Under the pieces are notes generated by a model, which was not told the origin of the DNA, ran no database searches, and saw only the letters and a list, made by a program, of their open reading frames with translations. Position numbers and translations under genes: made by a program. Shown in pieces: positions 10,208-18,830 of a stretch of 64,000 bases of DNA (positions are counted from its first letter, which is position 1; each line of letters starts with the position of its first letter). This stretch comes from Bacillota bacterium. Its GTDB lineage: Bacteria; Bacillota; Proteinivoracia; UBA4975. The stretch is taken from assembly GCA_012523545.1 (NCBI GenBank), contig JAAYIH010000027.1, forward strand, positions 1 to 64,000. Reading direction: 5' to 3'.

Positions 10208-12691
10208 GTGCATGAGTGGTTTTCCCGGGAAATAGTGGACGAATTGCGCCGGGAGATTGCCGCGGCGGATAACAACGAAGTGTATTTTTGTGCCCGTCTG
10301 CAACAAGGCCGCCTGACAGGCCTGCATGTTCTTGCCCGGGGGAACAAAGAGTGCGTTCCGGCGCCTTTGCCCCCGGAAGGGGGCGGCGGCGTGGTGGTAA
10401 TTCACAATCACCCGTCGGGAGATTTGACTCCGTCGGGTGCTGACATTGCCGTTGCCGCGCGCCTGGCCCGGGAAGGATATGGTTTTGTCATTATCAACAA
10501 TGAGGCGACCAGGTATTACGTAGTGGTGGAACCCTGTGCTGTTTCCCCGCCGGTGCCGGTAGAACAGCACCAGATTGAAGAGATCCTGGCGCCCGGCGGA
10601 CTGGTCAACAGAGTAATGCCTGGCTTTGAAAACCGGCCCCAGCAGGTGGCAATGGCCGCCAGTGTGGGGCGCGCCCTCAACGATGGCCGCCACGCCCTGG
10701 CTGAGGCCGGGACGGGGACGGGCAAAAGCCTGGCTTATTTGGTGCCCCTCATCCTGTGGGCGCGGGCCAACAAAAAGCGGGGGGTTGTTTCCACCAACAC
10801 CATCAACCTTCAGGAACAATTGCTCTATAAGGACATTCCCCTGTTGCAAAAAGCAATTCCCGGGGGTTTTAAGGCTGTACTGGTCAAGGGCAGGTCCAAT
10901 TATCTCTGCCGCAGGAAGTTCAGGGACCTGATTCGCCATGGTGCAGACCTGGTGGACGAAAAGGACATCCCGGTGCTGCAGGATCTGGTGCAGTGGGAAC
11001 AGCAGACCGGGGACGGTTCCCGGTCAGATCTGCCTTTCGTGCCCAGGGGCGAACTGTGGGAATTGGTCTGTTCCGATGCCGACGCCTGCCTGCGGTTAAA
11101 TTGTCCCCATTTTCGGGACTGCTTTTTTCACAATGCCCGCCGGGAGGCCATCGATGCGCACATCTTAATCGCCAACCACAGCCTGCTCTTCGCCGATATC
11201 GCCTTGCGGAGCAAAGGGGCGGATACAGGCGTGTTGCCGGAGTACCATGCCATTGTCCTTGATGAAGCCCACAACATCGAACGCGTTGCTACTGATTACC
11301 TGGGAGCCAGAGTCACCAGGCTGGGGCTGATAAGGCTGTTGGGACGCCTGCGCTCGGCGCGGTACAATAAGGTCAAAGGGTTGTTGCCCTGGCTGGAACG
11401 GACCCTGGCCGCCAGCCTGAGCGGGGGCGACCAACAGGTGCAAGGGGTGCTGAAGGCAATTCAGCACAACCTGGTGCCCGAGCTGTTGCGGCTGGAAGAG
11501 GAAGTGAACGGCTTTTTCGCAGCCGCCGAAAACTTTCTGGCGCAAATGGGCGCTCAGGAAATAAAAGCGCGCCTGACTGCAGACCTTGTCTCTGCTCCGG
11601 GCTGGGCAACGGTGGCGCAAAAGGGCAAGGCGCTTTTAAGCCATTTGGAGGAAGCGGTCCGGCACTTGGGTGCTCTGTATCGAAGCCTGGAAGGGCTCGG
11701 ACCGCAAATATTTGAAGCGGTGCTGTCCCAGACTCTGGAGTTGGCGGCCATCGGCAAAAAATTGGCCGACCAACACACGGCTCTTAAAGAAATTCTCTTC
11801 GGCACCGATGCCGCCCTGGTTCGTTGGGCGGAACTGGATTCAAGCCGGACAGGGACGCAAGCGCAATTTAATTTTGCTCCTCTGGCGGTCGGCGCGGTGC
11901 TCAAGGAGAATGTGTGGCGGAAGTACAGTTCCGTCGTCCTTACTTCGGCAACCTTGACGGTGGCAGAAAGTTTTAAATATATGCGGGACAGGCTGGGTCT
12001 GGACGCCGACCTCAGCGTCCAGGAACTGCGCTACGGCTCTCCCTTTGACTACCAAAAGAACGCGGTGCTGGGCGTTGCCACCGACCTGCCCGACCCCGAG
12101 GAAAGGGCATTCCCGCAAGCACTGGCGCCGGCCATTCTGGCTTCCCTGACGGCATCCCGGGGCAGGGCACTGGTCCTGTTTACCTCCTTTTCCCTGCTCC
12201 GTGCCGTGGCCGACGCAATCAGAAACCAACTGGCAGCAGAGGCCATAACTTTGCTGTGCCAGGGAGAAATGCCCCGGCATTTGCTGCTGGACAAGTTCAA
12301 AGCCGATACGCGTTCGGTGTTGCTGGCCACGGCGTCCTTTTGGGAAGGCGTGGACGTGGCCGGAGAAAGCCTCAGCAGTTTAATCTTAACCAGGTTGCCC
12401 TTTACGGTTCCCGACGACCCGGTGGTTCAAGCCCGGATGGAGGACCTGCGCAGTCAAGGCAAAAACCCCTTTTACCACTACCAGCTTCCCCAGGCTGTAC
12501 TGCGCTTTAAACAAGGATTTGGCCGTCTGATCCGGAGCAAACAGGACAAAGGCGCAGTTCTGGTGCTGGACAAGCGCATTGTCACCAGGTCTTACGGGCG
12601 CTGGTTCTTGAAAGCGCTGCCCCCTTGTCCTGCCAGGTGCGGGCCGCTGGCGGAAATACTGGCATGGCAGGCCGAGTTTCTCAACCAATAA
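10208..12691 (+). CDS. RadC-like JAB/JAMM domain fused to DinG/XPD-like helicase
   Basis: N-term HNHPSGDLTPSGAD JAMM motif; EAGTGTGKSLAYLVP Walker A, DEAHN, four-Cys Fe-S region (CRRKF...CLRLNCPHFRDC), C-terminal QGFGRLIR. GTG at 10199 or 10208. Confidence 0.82.
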   Translation: MHEWFSREIVDELRREIAAADNNEVYFCARLQQGRLTGLHVLARGNKECVPAPLPPEGGGGVVVIHNHPSGDLTPSGADIAVAARLAREGYGFVIINNEATRYYVVVEPCAVSPPVPVEQHQIEEILAPGGLVNRVMPGFENRPQQVAMAASVGRALNDGRHALAEAGTGTGKSLAYLVPLILWARANKKRGVVSTNTINLQEQLLYKDIPLLQKAIPGGFKAVLVKGRSNYLCRRKFRDLIRHGADLVDEKDIPVLQDLVQWEQQTGDGSRSDLPFVPRGELWELVCSDADACLRLNCPHFRDCFFHNARREAIDAHILIANHSLLFADIALRSKGADTGVLPEYHAIVLDEAHNIERVATDYLGARVTRLGLIRLLGRLRSARYNKVKGLLPWLERTLAASLSGGDQQVQGVLKAIQHNLVPELLRLEEEVNGFFAAAENFLAQMGAQEIKARLTADLVSAPGWATVAQKGKALLSHLEEAVRHLGALYRSLEGLGPQIFEAVLSQTLELAAIGKKLADQHTALKEILFGTDAALVRWAELDSSRTGTQAQFNFAPLAVGAVLKENVWRKYSSVVLTSATLTVAESFKYMRDRLGLDADLSVQELRYGSPFDYQKNAVLGVATDLPDPEERAFPQALAPAILASLTASRGRALVLFTSFSLLRAVADAIRNQLAAEAITLLCQGEMPRHLLLDKFKADTRSVLLATASFWEGVDVAGESLSSLILTRLPFTVPDDPVVQARMEDLRSQGKNPFYHYQLPQAVLRFKQGFGRLIRSKQDKGAVLVLDKRIVTRSYGRWFLKALPPCPARCGPLAEILAWQAEFLNQ

Positions 12692-12711
12692 AGGCCGGCA
12701 GGGCAGGCATA

Positions 12712-12834
12712 TCAAGAGCAGCCGTCGATGAGCGGGCAATTGCCTGAGCAGTCCCGGCACTTCTCCGGCAGGGCGTGGGTGCCGGCAGGTTGCCGGCTTT
12801 GAAACAGTAGGCGCATCAGTCTGTTTCGTAGCAC
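12712..12834 (-). CDS. Possible 40-aa Cys-rich small protein
   Basis: MLRNRLMRLLFQSRQPAGTHALPEKCRDCSGNCPLIDGCS from GTG at 12834 with AAAGGAG upstream; below the ORF-track cutoff. Confidence 0.3.
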   Translation of the reverse strand: MLRNRLMRLLFQSRQPAGTHALPEKCRDCSGNCPLIDGCS

Positions 12835-12871
12835 TGTATCATTGCTCCTTTCGCAATGGCCTGTGCATTAA

Positions 12872-15064
12872 TCAATCGTCGTTATTTTCATCCTGCTCCC
12901 GGTCATCGTTTTGGCTTTCCTCTTGCCTGTTCTCCTCTTCCCCGTCGCCGCTGCCGGGCGTCGGGCCGTGGAGCCAGCACTGCAGGTTGTGCATCCACGG
13001 CTGGCGCCGGACCTGTACTCGCAGGTGAGCGGGGCAATTGGGATTGGCTGGCAATCCCGTGGCCGAACAAATTTCCACCATGTCGGCGTGCACGGTGCAA
13101 TAGGACTGGGGTGCCGAGCCGGGGATGTATATTTCGGCGTAGGGGTGCGGGCACAAGTGCGTGGCCAGCAGTCCGCTGTCGGAGCAAACCGTTGCCTTTT
13201 CCAGCCCCGCCGGCTCGGCAAAGGGCGGGGGTTTTTTGTTGCCGTAGTAGCGTTGAATAAAATCCCGCCAGGCCGGGGCGGCAGTCTCAACGGCGTTGCC
13301 TATGTCGCTGCCCTCTTGTTTCCAATTGTCAAAGCCGAAGAATACCGTGGCCAGGATTTCCGAAGTGTAGCCGACAAAAACGGTGTGGTACTCCTCGCTG
13401 GCAGTGCCGGTTTTTCCGGCGACGGCAAAGGGCACGGTGCGGATGCCCTGGACGCCCCTGAGCATGTCGGTAACAATATAGGCCAGGCGTTCGTCAAGGA
13501 CTGGCCGGCGCTGGGGCCGTGCCTGGTACAGCCGGTTCCCGTCCCGATCAAGGATTTCTGCGACGGTGTAAGGCGTCACCGAATAACCGCCGTTGGCAAA
13601 AGGGGCATAGGTCAGGGTCAGGTTCATGGGGGAGGCTTCGGGTCCCAGGGGCAGTTGCAAATGAGGGGCGCCGATGTTTTTCTCGGCCAGCCGGGGATTG
13701 AGGCGGGCGATCATGGCCAGGTATTTGTCCAGGCCAACTGCCTGGCCGGTCTTTACCGCCACCACATTGCAGGAGACTTCCAGAGCTTCGCGGATGCGTA
13801 ACGGGCGGTTGTGCCAGCTGCGGTCAAAATCGTGGGGTTTATACGGATTGGGCTTGCCTCCGGGGTTTGGGAATTCAGTCTCTTCGCATACAAAGGTACT
13901 GGAAGCGGTAAAGCCGTTTTCCAGGGCGGTGGCGTAAAGGGCGCCCTTGAAAGAGGAGCCCAGATTGTAGACGGCGTCGCCCCTGAGATAGGTGCCCGTC
14001 AGTTCGATGCTTTCGGCAATGGCGCGGATGCCGCCGCTGGCGGGATCGATGGCGATTATCACCCCCTGCACATGGGGGTTCTTTTCCCGAAGGGCGGCGC
14101 CCCGGTCCTGCAGGACCTGTTCGGCTGCAGCCTGGGCGGCCAGGGACAAGGTGGTTTTGATGGTCAGCCCCTGGTTATAAATCATGTTGCTTATTTCCTG
14201 CTCGCTGAAGTGCGGGAAAAGATCGCGCAGAATTTTCCGCACCTCGCTTTCTACCCGAATCCGGAAGTGGCTGGCCCGAACCGGCCTTTCCTGGTGTTCG
14301 ACGGCGCGCAACACCCGGTTCTGGGCTTCCTGGCGCTGCTGGGCGGTAATATAGCCCAATTCTTCCATGCGCGCCAGCACTACATCCCGGCGCTGGTGGG
14401 CGAGCTCGGGGTTGCTCCGCAGGGAATAGATGCCCGGACCCTTGGGGATGCCGGCCAGCAGGGCGGCTTCGGATAAGTCCAGCTCGCGGGCCGACTTGCC
14501 GAAATAATACTGGGAGGCGGCTTCGACTCCAAAACGGCCGTGCCCAAAATAAATGCGGTTGAGATAGCGCTCCAGAATTTCGTCCTTGGTAAAATTTCTT
14601 TCCAGCTTGATGGCGTAGATGGCTTCCTGGATCTTTTTATCCAGGGTGCGCGCCGGTCCCGTTACTCCCAAAAAATACTCGTTTTCGGCCAGCTGTTGGG
14701 TAATGGTGCTTCCGCCTTCCACAATTCTGCCTTTGACCAGGTTACGCCACAGGGCCCGGAGGATGCCCCGGGGGTCGATGCCAAAATGTTCATAGAACCG
14801 GGAGTCTTCAATGGCAATGATGGCCTGGATCAAGTACGGAGAGATATCGTCAAGGCTGACCACCGTGCGAATTTCGGAGGAAAACCTGCCTATCTGCTCG
14901 CCGTCCATGTCGTAAAGTATTGAGGGCTCTTCCAGTTGGCGCGTCAAATCCAGGCTGTGATAGGTTATGAAGAAGTATGCCCCGCCGGCAAAGGCCAGAA
15001 ACAGGGGCAGAACGACAAAGATTAGGAACAGGATTCTCCGCTTGCGCCGGCGCAGGTTCACCAC
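12872..15064 (-). CDS. Class A penicillin-binding protein (transglycosylase/transpeptidase)
   Basis: EDSRFYEHFGIDPRGILRAL, GGSTITQQLAEN, FGKSARELDLSEAALLAG, SSFKG, KTGTA motifs. Confidence 0.9.
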   Translation of the reverse strand: MVNLRRRKRRILFLIFVVLPLFLAFAGGAYFFITYHSLDLTRQLEEPSILYDMDGEQIGRFSSEIRTVVSLDDISPYLIQAIIAIEDSRFYEHFGIDPRGILRALWRNLVKGRIVEGGSTITQQLAENEYFLGVTGPARTLDKKIQEAIYAIKLERNFTKDEILERYLNRIYFGHGRFGVEAASQYYFGKSARELDLSEAALLAGIPKGPGIYSLRSNPELAHQRRDVVLARMEELGYITAQQRQEAQNRVLRAVEHQERPVRASHFRIRVESEVRKILRDLFPHFSEQEISNMIYNQGLTIKTTLSLAAQAAAEQVLQDRGAALREKNPHVQGVIIAIDPASGGIRAIAESIELTGTYLRGDAVYNLGSSFKGALYATALENGFTASSTFVCEETEFPNPGGKPNPYKPHDFDRSWHNRPLRIREALEVSCNVVAVKTGQAVGLDKYLAMIARLNPRLAEKNIGAPHLQLPLGPEASPMNLTLTYAPFANGGYSVTPYTVAEILDRDGNRLYQARPQRRPVLDERLAYIVTDMLRGVQGIRTVPFAVAGKTGTASEEYHTVFVGYTSEILATVFFGFDNWKQEGSDIGNAVETAAPAWRDFIQRYYGNKKPPPFAEPAGLEKATVCSDSGLLATHLCPHPYAEIYIPGSAPQSYCTVHADMVEICSATGLPANPNCPAHLRVQVRRQPWMHNLQCWLHGPTPGSGDGEEENRQEESQNDDREQDENNDD

Positions 15065-15137
15065 CTCCAGCTGAATCTGTCATTAGTATCCCGAATTCAG
15101 GAAAAGATTATTGTAGAGAACCGGAAAAAGAATTTGT

Positions 15138-15165
15138 TTTACACGCAGCGGCAATTTGGTATAAT
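15138..15165 (+). promoter_or_regulatory. SigmaA-type promoter for the polyamine module
   Basis: TTTACA - 16 bp - TATAAT upstream of the arginine decarboxylase. Confidence 0.6.
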
Positions 15166-15199
15166 TATGCTCAGCTTCAGTAAGAGGAGGAAAAACATC

Positions 15200-15658
15200 A
15201 TGTTGCCAACACCGAAGAGGTTTAAAATTGTGGCCGGCAGCGCTGAAGGTGATACACTGCTAAATTCCTTTGACAATGCATTGCTGGAGGCAGGCATTGG
15301 CAATGTAAACCTGGTCCGGATCAGCAGCATTCTGCCCCCCCAGGCGGAATACGCCCCCGACATGGTCATCCCGCCGGGCTCACTGGTGCCCACCGCTTAC
15401 GGCTACGTTATTAGCGAAAAGCCCGGGGAGAAAATCGCGGCCTGTGTGGGCATTGGTTTTAGCAGCGATACCTTCGGCGTGATTATGGAATACGCGGGAA
15501 AAGGCAGCAAGGAGGATGCTGAGGCAAAAATTAAAGCGATGCTGGAATCCGCCTTCGCTGCCCGCAACATGCCCCTGGTGGATGTCAAGCTGGCTTCCAC
15601 CGAGCATGTCGTCCAAAAAACCGGTTGTGCCTTTGCCGCTGTGGCACTTTGGTACTAG
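15200..15658 (+). CDS. pdaD: Pyruvoyl-dependent arginine decarboxylase
   Basis: GNVNLVRISSILPP (Ser-Ser self-cleavage region), AYGYVISEKPGEKIAACVGIG, MEYAGKGSKEDAEAK; adjacent speE and speB. Confidence 0.85.
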   Translation: MLPTPKRFKIVAGSAEGDTLLNSFDNALLEAGIGNVNLVRISSILPPQAEYAPDMVIPPGSLVPTAYGYVISEKPGEKIAACVGIGFSSDTFGVIMEYAGKGSKEDAEAKIKAMLESAFAARNMPLVDVKLASTEHVVQKTGCAFAAVALWY

Positions 15659-15669
15659 GAGAGATAGCA

Positions 15670-16506
15670 TTGGAGCTTTGGTACACTGAAAACCAGACAC
15701 CCGCCATTCGCTTTTCCTGCAAGGTCAACAAAACCCTGCACACCGCCAAAACGCCGTACCAGGAAATAGCGGTCCTGGACACCGAACCCTTTGGCCGGAT
15801 GCTGGTGCTGGACGGAATGGTGCAAACCTGTACAGAAGACGAGTTTGTCTATCACGAGATGATCGTCCACGTGCCCCTTTTTACCCACCCCCGGCCCAGT
15901 GATGTGTTGGTTGTGGGCGGCGGAGACGGCGGGGCCATTCGGGAGATTCTCAAACACGAGCCGGTGGAAAAAGCGGTATTGGTGGAAATTGACCGGGAAG
16001 TTGTGGAGTGCGCCAAACAGTACCTGCCGGAAATAGCTTCCGGCCTCAATGACCCCCGGGTTGAAGTAATAATTGAAGACGGTATAGTCTATTTGCAGAA
16101 TAATCCGGGCCAGTTCGATGTAATCCTGGTGGACTCGACGGAGCCGGTGGGTCCGGCGGTGGGGTTGTTCACTGAAGATTTCTACCGGTTGGTGTACGCT
16201 GCCCTCCGCCCCGGCGGAATTCTGGTGGCGCAAACTGAGTCTCCCTTCTATAACGCCGACATTCTGGTCAAGGCTTATACGGGGATGAAGGCGGTATTCC
16301 CCCGGGTGGCTACATACCTGGCCAACATTCCCACTTATCCCAGCGGCCTGTGGAGCTTTACCCTGGCGGCCAAGCAGGACGCTCCTCTTCCCCCGTCCAG
16401 GCAACCGGCGCCGGATTTTGCCAGCAGGTATTATACCCCGGAACTGCACAGCAGCTGCTTCGTTTTGCCCAGGTTTGTCAAGGACATGCTGGAGAAAGCG
16501 CGATGA
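15670..16506 (+). CDS. speE: Spermidine synthase / aminopropyltransferase
   Basis: LVVGGGDGGAIREILKH, EDGIVYLQN, DVILVDSTEPVGPA motifs; TTG start. Confidence 0.9.
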   Translation: MELWYTENQTPAIRFSCKVNKTLHTAKTPYQEIAVLDTEPFGRMLVLDGMVQTCTEDEFVYHEMIVHVPLFTHPRPSDVLVVGGGDGGAIREILKHEPVEKAVLVEIDREVVECAKQYLPEIASGLNDPRVEVIIEDGIVYLQNNPGQFDVILVDSTEPVGPAVGLFTEDFYRLVYAALRPGGILVAQTESPFYNADILVKAYTGMKAVFPRVATYLANIPTYPSGLWSFTLAAKQDAPLPPSRQPAPDFASRYYTPELHSSCFVLPRFVKDMLEKAR

Positions 16507-17369
16507 AGTGGGGTAAGGACAGCATCCGGGGTTTGAGCTTTCTGGGCGCCTGTGCTGACGCAGGGGCGCCCAACGTGTTGCTGGGCGCCCCCATGGATTA
16601 TTCTGCCAGCTTTCGTCCGGGCTCCCGCTTTGGGCCGGAAGCCATACGCCACGCATCCTGCAATTTGGAAGAGTACAGTTTGCAATTGGAGAAAAGCCTT
16701 GAAGAAGTGCGCTTTTTCGACGCCGGCGACCTGCTGTTGCCCTTCGGCAACGTCACCGGTTCGCTGGCGTTGATTGAAAAAGCCGTGGAGCAAATATTGG
16801 CCGGGGATCAGCGGCCATTCGTGCTGGGCGGCGATCACCTGGTTTCTCTGCCCTGCCTGCGCGCCTGTGCCCGGCGTTTTCCGGGACTCAAGCTGGTGCA
16901 TATCGATGCCCACGCCGACCTCAGGGACCAGTACATGGGGGAGCACCTGTCCCACGCCACTGTGGTGCGACAGGCTCTGGACACCCTCAACCTGGGCGGG
17001 GTGTGGCAATTTGCCGTGCGTTCGGCCACCCGGGAAGAACACGATTATGCCCGGAAACACACCAAATTTTATCCCTTTGAGCTGGTCCGGCCTCTGCGCC
17101 AGGCCGCAGCAGATTTGACCGGCCCCGTCTATGTCACTGTGGACATCGACGCAGTGGACCCGGCCTTTGCGCCGGGAACGGGCACTCCCGAAAGCGGCGG
17201 CATTACTCCCGCTGAACTCCTGGAAGGCCTGGCCATCCTGGGGGAATGCCAGATCGTCGGCTTCGATCTGGTGGAAGTGGCCCCGGCCTACGACGGCGCG
17301 GGGATTACTGCTGCCCTGGCGGCAAAAATAGTGCGCGAAGCCCTGATAATCTTTGGCAAGCAACCGTGA
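16503..17369 (+). CDS. speB: Agmatinase / ureohydrolase
   Basis: GGDHLVSLP, HIDAHADLRD, TVDIDAVDPAFAPGTGTPESGG arginase-family metal motifs. Confidence 0.9.
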   Translation: MKWGKDSIRGLSFLGACADAGAPNVLLGAPMDYSASFRPGSRFGPEAIRHASCNLEEYSLQLEKSLEEVRFFDAGDLLLPFGNVTGSLALIEKAVEQILAGDQRPFVLGGDHLVSLPCLRACARRFPGLKLVHIDAHADLRDQYMGEHLSHATVVRQALDTLNLGGVWQFAVRSATREEHDYARKHTKFYPFELVRPLRQAAADLTGPVYVTVDIDAVDPAFAPGTGTPESGGITPAELLEGLAILGECQIVGFDLVEVAPAYDGAGITAALAAKIVREALIIFGKQP

Positions 17370-17443
17370 GGTTGCCTTATTTCTGGGCATGCTGCCCAAA
17401 AATGGGCACAACCCAGCAAAAAAATTGGCATGGAGGTGGGGCC

Positions 17444-18802
17444 ATGAGCCTGGCAGAGGCTGTATTGGCAGTGGTCTTGCAGCAAAGCAATCACGGTATA
17501 CACATGGTGGACACAGAGGGGATCACCCGTTACTACAATGGCGCCGCCGCGGAAATGGACGGCCTGGAGGTCGCCGATGTCCTGGGCAAACACGTGCTGG
17601 ACGTGTTTCCTTCCCTCAACAAAGATACCAGCACCCTGCTCAGGGTGGCGCGAACGGGGAAGCCTATTATTGATCAGCACCAGGTGTATACCAATCTCAG
17701 GGGCGTGGAGATTGAAACCATCAACACCACGTTGCCCGTTTTTGGGCGGCAGGGTGCGCTGCTGGGCGCCGTGGAGGTGGCCAGGGACATCTCGCAAATC
17801 AGGAAGCTGACGGAACAGATCGTCGAGCTCAGGCGCCGGCTCTCTGCCGGGACCGGCTCCCCAGACAGCCGGCAGACAGCCAGGTACCGCTTTGACGATA
17901 TTGTCGGCTCCAGCCCGGCACTCAGAGACGTGGTGGCCCGGGCTGCCCTGGCGGCGCACACAGATTCGCCGGTGCTGGTAATTGGCGAAACGGGGACGGG
18001 CAAAGAATTGCTGGTGCAGGCCATTCACAACGAAAGCCCGCGCCGCAACATGCCGTTTGTGGCGCAAAACTGCGCGGCGTTGCCCGAGAGCTTGCTGGAC
18101 GCCCTTCTCTTCGGCAGCGTCAAAGGCAGCTTCACCGGAGCCAGGGATTTGCCCGGGCTGTTTGAGCTGGCCGACAAAGGCACCTTGTTTCTCGACGAAC
18201 TGAATGCCCTGCCCCGGCCGCTGCAGGCCAAACTGTTGCGGGTTTTGGAAACCGGGGAGTTGCGCCGGCTGGGCGACACCAAAAGCCGCAAGGCGGATGT
18301 GCGGATTATTGCCGCCATGTCCCGGGACCCCAGCACAACCCTGCGCCCCGACTTGTACTACCGGCTCAACGTCGTCAGCCTGACCCTGCCGCCCCTGCGG
18401 CAAAGAAAAGAAGACATCCCCCTGCTCTGCCGGCACTTCCTCGCCAAACACAATGCCAAGCTGGGTACCAGGGTGACGGGCATCAGCGCACAGGCGCTGG
18501 AGCTGTTAAAGGCGTGGCCATGGCCGGGCAATATCCGGGAATTGTCCAATTTGCTGGAGGGGGTGCTGAACTTCCGCAGCGCCGGCCTCATTGAGCCCGA
18601 GGACCTGCCGGAACAGTACCGGGCCGGCGCTGCGCCCCAATCACTGCGGGCAAAGGTTGCAAAATACGAAGAGAACCTGATTCGTCAGGCCCTGCAGGCC
18701 AATGGGGGCAATATCAGCCGCACAGCCGAATACCTGCAGATACCGCGCCAGACCCTGCAGCGCCGGCTAAAAGACTACAGTTGGCATGATAGTTGCATAT
18801 AA
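17444..18802 (+). CDS. Sigma54-dependent transcriptional regulator (PAS - AAA+ - Fis HTH)
   Basis: PAS region, GETGTGKELLVQAIHN, GSFTGA loop, GTLFLDELNALP, C-terminal Fis-type HTH. Confidence 0.9.
   Translation: MSLAEAVLAVVLQQSNHGIHMVDTEGITRYYNGAAAEMDGLEVADVLGKHVLDVFPSLNKDTSTLLRVARTGKPIIDQHQVYTNLRGVEIETINTTLPVFGRQGALLGAVEVARDISQIRKLTEQIVELRRRLSAGTGSPDSRQTARYRFDDIVGSSPALRDVVARAALAAHTDSPVLVIGETGTGKELLVQAIHNESPRRNMPFVAQNCAALPESLLDALLFGSVKGSFTGARDLPGLFELADKGTLFLDELNALPRPLQAKLLRVLETGELRRLGDTKSRKADVRIIAAMSRDPSTTLRPDLYYRLNVVSLTLPPLRQRKEDIPLLCRHFLAKHNAKLGTRVTGISAQALELLKAWPWPGNIRELSNLLEGVLNFRSAGLIEPEDLPEQYRAGAAPQSLRAKVAKYEENLIRQALQANGGNISRTAEYLQIPRQTLQRRLKDYSWHDSCI
18781..18797 (+). promoter_or_regulatory. 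Sigma54 -24/-12 promoter
   Basis: TTGGCATGATAGTTGCA matches YTGGCACGRNNNTTGCW with one mismatch; lies within the last codons of the regulator and upstream of kdd. Confidence 0.75.
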
Positions 18803-18830
18803 TCAAGGCAGCAAAAGGAGGTGCTTTGGC

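Noticed and set aside
17384-17398. TGGGCATGCTGCCCA palindrome upstream of the sigma54 regulator, considered as an enhancer site for the kdd promoter
   Set aside because: It lies about 1.4 kb from the -24/-12 promoter, so a UAS role there is weak; could equally be an autoregulatory site or speB 3' hairpin. Not supported enough to report.
18121-18145. GSFTGA instead of GAFTGA in the sigma54 activator
   Set aside because: A single conservative A-to-S change in the loop; the remaining AAA+ motifs are intact, so loss of sigma54 contact is not indicated.
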